DNA from: DASYYE01 sp035946955
Lineage (GTDB): Bacteria; Actinomycetota; Actinomycetes; Streptosporangiales; Streptosporangiaceae
Length of the DNA: 10,834 nucleotides
Assembly: GCA_035946955.1 (NCBI GenBank)
Contig: DASYYE010000579.1
Span: 1-10,834 of the forward strand
Reading direction: 5' to 3'
The notes under the pieces are model-generated. The model saw nothing but the letters and a program-made list of their open reading frames with translations, had not been told where the DNA came from and searched no databases. Of the stretch, positions 1-5,549 are shown piece by piece; the first letter of the stretch is position 1; each line of letters starts with the position of its first letter. The position numbers and the translations under genes were made by a program.

Positions 1-56
1 TGACCCGGGTGGCCGCGGCGGAGTCATGTCCGGGCCGCGGCGCTCCGGGCCGCCGG

Positions 57-569
57 TCAGTTCGAGAGGTAGCTGGCGCCGCCGGTGGCTGGGTTGGTTA
101 CCTGTGCCACCACCGGGACGGCGCCAGCGTGCGCAAAGACGAGCGTGAGCGTGAGATCCTTGCCGCTGCGCAGCGGGCCGACGCCGGTGAGCACCATGTG
201 GACGCCGTCCGGTGCCATCGCGAGCATGCCGTGGGCCGGGACCGGGACCGAGCGCAGCGTCCGCGCGGTCAGCCCGGCAGCGGCCTGGAAGAGGACATGC
301 CCCCCGGCGCTCGTCCGGGCCGCCACGAGACGGTCGGCAGCCCCGTTGTTCCGGATCACGACATAGGCGACGGTGGTCCCCGGAGTCTCCGGGACCGGCA
401 CATAGGCGGTCGCCACCTCGATGCCGGCCGCCCCGGCCTGGGCGGCGCACCCAGCCACCCCCGTAACCCCAACCACAACGGCGAGCGCCGCAGCCGCCCG
501 TATTTTCCATGATCCTGAAGGACTCTCAGTCACTGTGACTGAGAAGTCTTCATGATCATGGAATCGCAT
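57..569 (-). CDS. PCu(A)C-family (DUF461) copper chaperone-like lipoprotein
   Basis: The predicted 170-residue protein has an N-terminal tail, a hydrophobic stretch at about 25-38 and a lipobox VAGC with Cys41, so it is probably an exported lipoprotein. The body matches the PCu(A)C beta-sandwich family, which carries Cu(I) outside the membrane, usually for cytochrome oxidase assembly. The family motif is H(M)x10Mx21HxM. His91 and His124 lie at the expected distance, but the first Met is Ala102 and the last Met is shifted by one (Met125, Val126), so the copper site appears altered. The ATG at 569 was chosen because AAGGAGG (576-582) lies six bases upstream. The first codons contain a 55-bp interrupted palindrome. 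The gene is followed on its strand by DNA that runs off the window, and the DUF885 gene lies 65 bp upstream in the same direction. Family assignment is fairly sure; copper binding is inferred. Confidence 0.83.
   Translation of the reverse strand: MRFHDHEDFSVTVTESPSGSWKIRAAAALAVVVGVTGVAGCAAQAGAAGIEVATAYVPVPETPGTTVAYVVIRNNGAADRLVAARTSAGGHVLFQAAAGLTARTLRSVPVPAHGMLAMAPDGVHMVLTGVGPLRSGKDLTLTLVFAHAGAVPVVAQVTNPATGGASYLSN
507..561. repeat. 55-bp interrupted palindrome at the 5' end of the PCu(A)C gene
   Basis: The dyad is centred on base 534. The inner arms are TCTCAGTCAC (524-533) and GTGACTGAGA (535-544). The outer arms are CCATGATC (507-514) and GATCATGG (554-561). The nine-base middle segments match at five positions, so about 23 of 27 positions pair. 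The repeat lies inside the first codons of the chaperone gene, just after its ribosome binding site. It could be an operator, an mRNA hairpin controlling translation, or a small inserted palindromic element. The symmetry is seen directly; the role is unknown. Confidence 0.7.
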
Positions 570-634
570 TCCACGCCTCCTTGACGATCACATTAGCTGC
601 GGGGGACGGTCACCTGGGCGGCGGGCGGGGCCGG

Positions 635-2167
635 TCAGCCGCGGACGATCGCGGTGCCCATCAGGCCCAGCGGCGGCGACCCGAGCTGGAGCAGGGCGCT
701 GTGGAAGCGGTGCAGCGAGAACTCCGCGCCCCACTGCTGCCGCGCCTGCTCCCGCAGGGACAGGATCTCCAGCTTCCCCCAGGTGTAACGGCCGTAGGTC
801 GGGTCGAAAGTGGCGCGCCTGGCCTCGGACAGGGCGGCGGGCCCGGACAGGTGGGTGTCCGTCTCGAACCGCCGCGCGCCCTCCTCAACGGACATGCCCG
901 AGGTGTGCACCCCCAGTGCGCAGGCGAGACGGGTGACCCGGACCAGGGCCTCCAGCCACACACCAACCGCCAGCCGGGGGTCATCGGCGGCGAAGCCCTC
1001 TTCCAGGCACATCTCCTCGGCGTAGTGGGCCCAGCCCTCCACAAAGGCCATGGAGTGCAGGGTCCGCCGCACCTCGGTGGGCGCGTGACGCAGGGCCAGG
1101 CCGTGGGAGAAGTGCCCGGGTGCGACCTCGTGCAGCGTGATCCCGGGCAGCGTCGCGTCGCTGAAGACCTCCAGCCACTCCTCCTGGTCCTGTTCGGGCC
1201 ATGACTTGTCGGGAGGGGTGATGTGGTACCAGGACGGGCCCGCCGCCTCTCCCGGGGCCGACCACGACATCATCGCCAGAGCCCACCGCCGGGACGGCGG
1301 CGCCAGCCCGACCAGGCACTCTCCGTCGTGGTAGGGGACCAGGTCATGCTTGCGGGTGAACGCGCGCACCCGCTCCGTCCACTCCCGGGCGGCATCGATC
1401 ACGCCGTCCGGCCCCGGGTGCTGGCGGACCAGTTCGCGTGCGAGTTCCAGCGGCGCGCGGCCCGGGTCGATGCGTGCGCAGTCCTCTGCCAGCCGTTCCA
1501 GCAGCCGGGCGCGTTCCGCGTCGGCCTGCTCGGCGAGCTTGCCCAGGTCGAGGTCCATCCGCTCGGGCTCGGCCAGCAGGGCGGTCAGGCCCGCGCTGCC
1601 TAGAGCCGGGTCCGGGTCACCATTGGCCGCGGCGTCCTCGACGTGCGCGGCCAGCCGGGCGTGCGCGGCCCGGGCTGCGGTGGCCACGTCCTCGGGGGCG
1701 TCGTCGGGGATGCCCTCGGGGAGCCCGGCGATGCCCTCCAGCAGCGCCGCTGCTGTAGGTGCGCTCACCTGGTCGAGGGCCTCGACCGCCGCGTCCACGG
1801 CCTGGGGCCAGGCGGCGAGGTGGGTCAGGAGCGCACGGCGCCGCTCCGGCTCAGGGGCGTAGTCCCGGTCGTAACACGAGACGTCCAGCGCGGACAGGTG
1901 CATCACCGGGTTGCGTCTGTGCAGTTGGAGCTCTGCGAACTCCACCCGGGCCCGGTCCTCGAATGCCGCGAGGTGGGCTTCGTCGTGGGGGTCTTCCAAA
2001 GCGGCGTCGCTGCTGGCGGCCGCCGCAAGCTCGGCCAGGCCCGCCCTGACACCGCTGAGGGACAGGTCCTGGACCACCCCGTCGTACTCATGACGCCCAC
2101 TTGCCTCGCGGACCTCGGCGACACTCAGCGCGCACACCGCCCGCAGGCGTGGGGAAAGTTCGTCCAT
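635..2167 (-). CDS. DUF885 family zinc metallopeptidase-like protein
   Basis: The 510-residue protein belongs to the DUF885 family, which resembles M32/M3-type zinc peptidases. The metal-binding motif HEVAPGH (HExxxGH) lies at 346-352. It is followed by the family signature EGWAHYAEE at about 377-385, which should supply the third ligand. Near the C-terminus is the typical Y-W-G-K / LREQ region (about 461-473). The N-terminal half is helical and rich in Ala, Glu and Arg. There is no signal peptide, so it is probably cytoplasmic. The length fits the family, although some members are longer and secreted. The start ATG at 2167 has only a weak purine-rich stretch upstream. It lies between two lipoprotein genes on the same strand, with gaps of 65 and 89 bp, so co-transcription is possible but not evident. 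The substrate is unknown. Confidence 0.88.
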   Translation of the reverse strand: MDELSPRLRAVCALSVAEVREASGRHEYDGVVQDLSLSGVRAGLAELAAAASSDAALEDPHDEAHLAAFEDRARVEFAELQLHRRNPVMHLSALDVSCYDRDYAPEPERRRALLTHLAAWPQAVDAAVEALDQVSAPTAAALLEGIAGLPEGIPDDAPEDVATAARAAHARLAAHVEDAAANGDPDPALGSAGLTALLAEPERMDLDLGKLAEQADAERARLLERLAEDCARIDPGRAPLELARELVRQHPGPDGVIDAAREWTERVRAFTRKHDLVPYHDGECLVGLAPPSRRWALAMMSWSAPGEAAGPSWYHITPPDKSWPEQDQEEWLEVFSDATLPGITLHEVAPGHFSHGLALRHAPTEVRRTLHSMAFVEGWAHYAEEMCLEEGFAADDPRLAVGVWLEALVRVTRLACALGVHTSGMSVEEGARRFETDTHLSGPAALSEARRATFDPTYGRYTWGKLEILSLREQARQQWGAEFSLHRFHSALLQLGSPPLGLMGTAIVRG

Positions 2168-2256
2168 GAGTCCTGCAGGTTACCGCGCCGCTGCGGCTGG
2201 CACCGCGCTGGCACAGGCATACTGCCGGCCCGTACCACCTGTCCCGACCGGTTGCG

Positions 2257-2874
2257 TCACTGCCTCTTACCCGGGCCGGGCACCACCGGCGTGACACCCA
2301 GCTGGCTGCCGGCCAGGTGGCTCCCAGTGGCGGAGCAGACCTGGGACGTGAAACCGACGATGGCCGCTGCGGTCTGGTCCGGCGGGAAGACCCGCAGCCA
2401 GTGGGCCGTCACCGGCTTGCACACCGACGGGGGGTAGTTGCCCGCCTGCGCGACCTGGAAGACCGCGTGGGCCGTGCCGCCCGGGGCGAGGGTCACCAGT
2501 TGTGGGGCGGTGGCCGCGTTCCTCGTGGCTGGCTTGCCGATCTGCCCGCTGCCCGAGGAGGCCGCCACGAACGAGACGCCCGGGTAGCCGAAGAGCGTGC
2601 ACGAGGCCTGCGAGGTGTTGGTGAAGTTGATCGGGTAGTAAGTGCTGCCTGCGGCGGCGCCAGCCTGGGTGGTGGCCACCACCACCCGCAGGGCAGAGGT
2701 AGCGCAGGCCGATGTGCCGGCCGGGGTGGACGGCGTGGACGTGGCGGTGCTGGCCGGGGGAGCGGACCGCGGACCGGATCCGGAGCCCCCGGCCGTGTGC
2801 CCGCACGCGGTCGCCACAGCCGCGCTGCTGAGCAGGGCCGCAGCCGCAATGGCGTGACGGGTGGACGCTGTCAT
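2257..2874 (-). CDS. DUF4232 domain lipoprotein
   Basis: The predicted 205-residue protein starts with a short basic tail and an Ala-rich hydrophobic segment ending in a lipobox-like ATAC (Cys24). A Gly/Ser/Thr/Pro-rich linker follows to about residue 55. The rest matches the actinobacterial DUF4232 domain: a beta-rich fold with NFTNTS, CTLFGYPGVSF, an APGGTAHAVFQV-like strand, a C-K-P region and a final Cys. The paired cysteines suggest disulfides outside the cell. The ATG at 2874 was chosen over an upstream in-frame start at 3000 because it begins directly with the signal sequence, and the 3000 extension overlaps a better small gene (2892-2993). Only a weak AGGG precedes the ATG, so translation may be coupled to that small ORF 17 bp upstream. 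Function is unknown; members are generally surface proteins. Confidence 0.85.
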   Translation of the reverse strand: MTASTRHAIAAAALLSSAAVATACGHTAGGSGSGPRSAPPASTATSTPSTPAGTSACATSALRVVVATTQAGAAAGSTYYPINFTNTSQASCTLFGYPGVSFVAASSGSGQIGKPATRNAATAPQLVTLAPGGTAHAVFQVAQAGNYPPSVCKPVTAHWLRVFPPDQTAAAIVGFTSQVCSATGSHLAGSQLGVTPVVPGPGKRQ

Positions 2875-2891
2875 CGATGCCCTGGGTGGTC

Positions 2892-2993
2892 TCACTCGAT
2901 CGTGGTCTGCTGCTTGTCGAAGGCGACGTAGAGGGAGATCAGGTCCGGCTCCGGGGCATCTGCCACGACCGTCCCGTCGATGGTGGCCTTCAT
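2892..2993 (-). CDS. Small ORF of 33 residues upstream of the DUF4232 lipoprotein gene
   Basis: The ATG at 2993 is preceded by a clear AAGGGAG about six bases upstream on the minus strand. The frame runs 33 codons to TGA. The peptide starts MKATIDGTVVADAPEP and ends DKQQTTIE. It is acidic, has no signal or membrane segment, and uses G/C-ending codons. Its first 14 or so residues resemble the start of DUF427 proteins, but the rest does not and it is far shorter, so it may be a remnant, a separate small protein or a leader peptide. It ends 17 bp before the lipoprotein start, which suggests one transcript. Translation is plausible from the ribosome binding site; function is not known. Confidence 0.5.
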   Translation of the reverse strand: MKATIDGTVVADAPEPDLISLYVAFDKQQTTIE

Positions 2994-3144
2994 GTGCCAC
3001 TCCCTTCTTGCCACCGGGACGTCTCCCTGCGTCAACTCCGGTCCGCTATGTGACTTCCCGGCTTCACCCCTAGGAATCCATGTCGTGGGGGAGTATCTAT
3101 CGTTCCATCCACGCTGGACACCCTGAGGAGGGACATTGCTGTCT
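2994..3144. other. Divergent intergenic region
   Basis: About 150 bp separates the minus-strand small ORF and lipoprotein genes from the plus-strand neocarzinostatin-like gene. Promoters for both directions must lie here or within the flanking genes. A stretch at about 3073-3110 (GGAATCC, then a G-rich spacer, then GTATCTATCG) might be a promoter for the plus-strand gene, but the match to a -35/-10 pair is poor. No convincing operator was seen. Confidence 0.3.
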
Positions 3145-3576
3145 ATGACCAAGGTCAAGCTGGCCGTACTCGTTGGTGGCACGGGTCTGGTGGCAGCTGG
3201 GATGGTACTGGCCACATCCGGTACGGCCATCGCGGCCACGCCGAAGGTCACGGTGACCCCGTCAACGGGTCTCACCAGCCCGGCTTCAGTCAAGGTGGCC
3301 GTGTCCGGGTTCCCGGCCAGGGACACACTGGCGGTCGCGGAGTGCGCAGGCTCCACCAGCAGCACCATCTTCTGCTACGTGGCTGGCGCGAAGTCTGTCA
3401 TCACCAGCAGCACCGGCATGGGCAAGACCACCCTCACCGTCCACCGCAAGTTCGTCGGTGAGAACGCGCAGGGAGTCATGAAGACTGTGAACTGCGCCAC
3501 CGTCAGTGGCGGGTGTTACGTCGGTGCAGCCGATGCGAAGGGGACGCACGCCGCCGCCAAGATTTCCTTCGCCTAG
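3145..3576 (+). CDS. Secreted neocarzinostatin-family (enediyne apoprotein-like) protein
   Basis: The 143-residue precursor has a basic N-terminus, a hydrophobic core and a signal peptidase site AIA|ATP after residue 30. This gives a mature chain of 113 residues, the same length as neocarzinostatin apoprotein. The mature sequence follows that family: KVTVTPSTGL at the start, SGFPARD, C67 and C77 (mature 37 and 47, the exact spacing of the first disulfide), LTVHRKF, and C117/C124 as the second pair. It ends KISFA where the family ends in ISF. The fold is a seven-stranded beta-sandwich that binds and protects an enediyne chromophore in the antibiotic chromoproteins. Many actinomycetes carry homologues without a known ligand. 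GAGGAGGG (3125-3132) precedes a TTG at 3136 too closely and the ATG at 3145 rather loosely; ATG was chosen. The gene ends in TAG. No enediyne synthase is visible here. Confidence 0.87.
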   Translation: MTKVKLAVLVGGTGLVAAGMVLATSGTAIAATPKVTVTPSTGLTSPASVKVAVSGFPARDTLAVAECAGSTSSTIFCYVAGAKSVITSSTGMGKTTLTVHRKFVGENAQGVMKTVNCATVSGGCYVGAADAKGTHAAAKISFA

Positions 3577-3585
3577 CAACTAAGG

Positions 3586-3634
3586 GCCTGTGAATGCCCG
3601 GGCGGGGAACCATCGCGCGCGGGCATTCACAGGC
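3586..3634 (+). terminator. Strong hairpin after the neocarzinostatin-like gene
   Basis: A perfect 15-bp inverted repeat (GCCTGTGAATGCCCG at 3586-3600 and its complement at 3620-3634) encloses a 19-nt loop. It starts ten bases after the stop codon. There is no U-tract, as is common for actinomycete terminators. It probably ends transcription of the upstream gene and separates it from the PaaK-like gene. Confidence 0.7.
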
Positions 3635-3872
3635 GACACGCTTAGCCTCCGACGTCCTCTCGGCAACGCGGGGCTGGTGTGCTGTGCCGGGGTGCCGCAT
3701 CCTCGTCTGCCGACACACCCTGCCTGATCAGGCCATACGCGCAGTCAATCCACATTTAGGTGAAAAAGGCCATTATTTGGCAGGTGGCGATTCAACTGCG
3801 GCGTCTGGCGGTGCGCCGCGAACGGGTGTACCGTGAGCGAGAGTGAGCGTCCTTGAGGGGGGACAGGTATTG

Positions 3873-3908
3873 ATGCTCGGCCAATTTCAGCAATGTCATT
3901 GCCAATGA
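3873..3908 (+). CDS. Possible 11-residue leader peptide ORF
   Basis: ATG at 3873 follows a G-rich Shine-Dalgarno-like stretch (GAGGGGGGA, about 3855-3863) and encodes MLGQFQQCHCQ before TGA at 3906-3908. It is in frame with the PaaK-like start at 3957, with no other stop between. The Cys and final codons lie inside overlapping palindromes, an arrangement that would suit a translation-coupled attenuator. The peptide is short and may not be translated. Confidence 0.3.
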   Translation: MLGQFQQCHCQ

Positions 3909-3909
3909 C
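3890..3909. promoter_or_regulatory. Two overlapping short palindromes, operator or attenuator candidate
   Basis: GCAATG-T-CATTGC (3890-3902) and GTCATTG-C-CAATGAC (3895-3909) are both perfect and share eight bases, so only one can form as an RNA hairpin at a time. They lie 48-67 bp before the PaaK-like start. They could be a repressor site or mutually exclusive leader hairpins. The symmetry is observed; the role is inferred. Confidence 0.4.
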
Positions 3910-3956
3910 GTGGAACTCTCACTTGCGGTGATTCCAGGCGCGGCGGTGACGCCATC

Positions 3957-5231
3957 ATGACCGGGCCCACACCGTCAGTCACTGCCACTGTCTCGCTGCC
4001 TGCCGCTCGCCAGGCCAGGGAGCGCTTGCTGTCGCTGACAGTGCACAAGGCGGTAGAACTGTCGCGCTACTACCGTGAGGTACTCGGAACCGGTACCGAA
4101 GTCTCCTCGCTCGCTGATATCTCGCGGCTGCCTACCCTGCACAAGAGCACCCTCGTCGAGCGGCTGGATGACCTGCGGACATTCCAGCGCTTTCCTGACT
4201 TCCTCATGTATACATCGGGAACGACGGGCCGGCCGCTTGAGGTCCCCGTCTACCGGGAGGAAATCGAGGCAAATGAACGCCTGATCATAGACCCGATGAA
4301 CGCCCGCCTCGCTGAGCCCATGCCGTTGTCAGTGACAGTGTTGCGGGTTGGTCACGGATCCCATGTGCTGACTCCTAAAGTGCCGAGCCTGCCGTGTCAC
4401 ATTAATTATGGTGTCGGCCAGCTCGTGGACCTCCTCAGCAGGGAGCACTGGGTGGGCGGCGAGTACGTCAAGCCGACGGTCCTCGAGGCGAACGTCCTCA
4501 ACATGCGCTACATCACTGGCGAGCTGCTCAGCGAGGGCATCGATCCAGCCCGGTTCGGCCTGGCCGCCCTGTGCCTTTCTGGCTGGTACCTCCCAGAGGC
4601 TGAGCGGGCGACGCTGGCCCGCGTGTGGGGTGCGGCAGTGCTCGACCGGTACGGGGTGACCGAAGTCAACGGCGATGCCAAATGGTGTGCCACCTGCCGC
4701 GCCTACCATTTTGACTTCACGACGGTCCCTGAGGTGCTCAGCGTCGTCACCGGTGACCATGTCGTGAACGGGCTGGGGCGGCTCGTGCTCACGGGGCTGT
4801 ATCCCTTCAACCAGGCGGTGCCGAAGCTCCGCTACGAGATCGGTGACCTCGTCAGTGTCGGGCCGGCCCGCTGTGGCACTGCCGAGCCAGCAGTCAGCTT
4901 CGTCTGCCGTCTGCGCGATGCCATCTGGCATCCCGACGACGGTCACCTGGTACTCGCGCCCACGGACGTGGCGGAATCCCTCGCCCACCACCCCGATGTC
5001 GCCCGCAAACCGCACACGGGTTTCCTCAAGTTCGCGACAGGCGGTACCGGCCTGGCGCCCTGGGTGCGGATTGAGCTCACATATCCGCCGTCTCAATACT
5101 CAAAGCGTCAGGCCGAGTTGCGGGCAGAGATAGAGACGGCCCTCTGCAGGCGGCGTCCCGAACTCTTGGAGGTGGCTCTTGACCTTGAGTTCTGTGGTCC
5201 AGGAGAACTCAAAGAGGCGACCAAGGTCTGA
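3957..5231 (+). CDS. PaaK-like adenylate-forming ligase (phenylacetate-CoA ligase / F390 synthetase family)
   Basis: The 424-residue protein is an AMP-forming ligase of the PaaK branch, enzymes that activate a carboxylic acid with ATP and often pass it to CoA or another acceptor. The phosphate-binding loop YTSGTTGRP lies at 85-93. The aromatic-G-x-T-E motif appears as YGVTEVNGD (232-240), and the ATP-ribose motif as YEIGDL (293-298). Cys244, Cys247 and His251 resemble the small metal-binding knuckle of F390 synthetase-like members; Cys306 may take part. A short C-terminal domain ends LKEATKV, where the family carries its catalytic lysine. The length is typical. The ATG at 3957 has a modest GGTGA seven bases upstream. 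Base composition is less GC-rich than in the transporter genes, hinting at separate ancestry. It lies 64 bp before the 75-residue gene and probably shares a transcript with it. The substrate cannot be told from sequence. Confidence 0.85.
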   Translation: MTGPTPSVTATVSLPAARQARERLLSLTVHKAVELSRYYREVLGTGTEVSSLADISRLPTLHKSTLVERLDDLRTFQRFPDFLMYTSGTTGRPLEVPVYREEIEANERLIIDPMNARLAEPMPLSVTVLRVGHGSHVLTPKVPSLPCHINYGVGQLVDLLSREHWVGGEYVKPTVLEANVLNMRYITGELLSEGIDPARFGLAALCLSGWYLPEAERATLARVWGAAVLDRYGVTEVNGDAKWCATCRAYHFDFTTVPEVLSVVTGDHVVNGLGRLVLTGLYPFNQAVPKLRYEIGDLVSVGPARCGTAEPAVSFVCRLRDAIWHPDDGHLVLAPTDVAESLAHHPDVARKPHTGFLKFATGGTGLAPWVRIELTYPPSQYSKRQAELRAEIETALCRRRPELLEVALDLEFCGPGELKEATKV

Positions 5232-5295
5232 TATCCGCAAGCCCAGGCCGACCGCCGACCGGATCCCAGCGAAAGAAAGAGAGAAGGTGACCAGC

Positions 5296-5523
5296 ATGAC
5301 GGAAACGAAGGTTACAGGCGGGGGGAGCGAGCCCCTCGCCCCGCAGGCTGCCCTTGTCCGGGCACGGACGGACGCGCAGGCGCTCATGGCCAAGCTCGGC
5401 TTGCGCCCGGAGGACGCCAGCGAACTCACCCGGGTCATCGATTCAGCGATCGATGAGCGGTTCGGTGAGTTTGATGACCTCCGGATCGGCCGGGTGATCG
5501 GCGCCGCGCTCGCAACGCTCTGA
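5296..5523 (+). CDS. Small 75-residue protein of unknown function
   Basis: ATG at 5296 is preceded by GAGAAGGTGA (5281-5290), a good ribosome binding site, and the frame ends with TGA at 5523. The product has a flexible Gly/Thr-rich N-terminus (about 1-14). Two predicted helical segments follow: ARTDAQALMAKLGL, and a longer acidic one containing SELTRVIDSAIDERFGEF, ending GRVIGAALATL. There is no signal peptide, no Cys and no phosphopantetheine DSL motif, so it is not an obvious acyl carrier. It was not recognised as a known family. It sits 64 bp after the PaaK-like gene and 26 bp before the amber-rich frame, which suggests one operon and a role with one of them, for instance as a partner or adaptor. 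That role is a guess. Confidence 0.72.
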   Translation: MTETKVTGGGSEPLAPQAALVRARTDAQALMAKLGLRPEDASELTRVIDSAIDERFGEFDDLRIGRVIGAALATL

Positions 5524-5535
5524 CAACAAAAGGAG

Positions 5536-5543
5536 GGAGGTGA
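5536..5543 (+). promoter_or_regulatory. Near-perfect Shine-Dalgarno sequence of the amber-rich frame
   Basis: GGAGGTGA is fully complementary to the core of the 16S rRNA 3' end and ends six bases before the ATG at 5550. A second AGGAGG (5531-5536) lies just before it. The spacing selects ATG 5550, not the overlapping GTG at 5540, which would sit inside the site itself. It is the strongest ribosome binding site in the window. Confidence 0.8.
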
Positions 5544-5549
5544 CAAGGC

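Larger units (their letters stand above)
3635..3956 (+). other. Leader/promoter region upstream of the PaaK-like gene
   Basis: There is no convincing full-length gene in this stretch. The part at about 3740-3790 is clearly richer in A and T than its surroundings (ACATTTAGG, GAAAAAGG, CATTATTTGG) and is the most likely promoter area, although no clean -35/-10 pair is visible. A possible short leader ORF (3873-3908) and two overlapping palindromes (3890-3909) follow. A 28-codon GTG frame at 3760-3846 also exists but lacks a ribosome binding site. Confidence 0.4.

Noticed and set aside
1..56. Possible start of another minus-strand gene (ATG at 27)
   Set aside because: Only nine codons are visible, without a clear ribosome binding site, so it cannot be supported.
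635..2167. Long plus-strand open frames opposite the DUF885 gene
   Set aside because: They are antisense shadows of high-GC coding sequence, with no family features.
2875..3000. Longer N-terminus for the DUF4232 lipoprotein from 3000
   Set aside because: It would place 42 Arg/His-rich residues before the signal peptide and overlaps the small ORF that has the better ribosome binding site.
3760..3846. 28-codon GTG frame encoding a basic peptide (starts VKKAIIWQVAIQ)
   Set aside because: The composition looks protein-like, but no Shine-Dalgarno precedes the GTG, and the stretch overlaps the likely promoter of the ligase gene.
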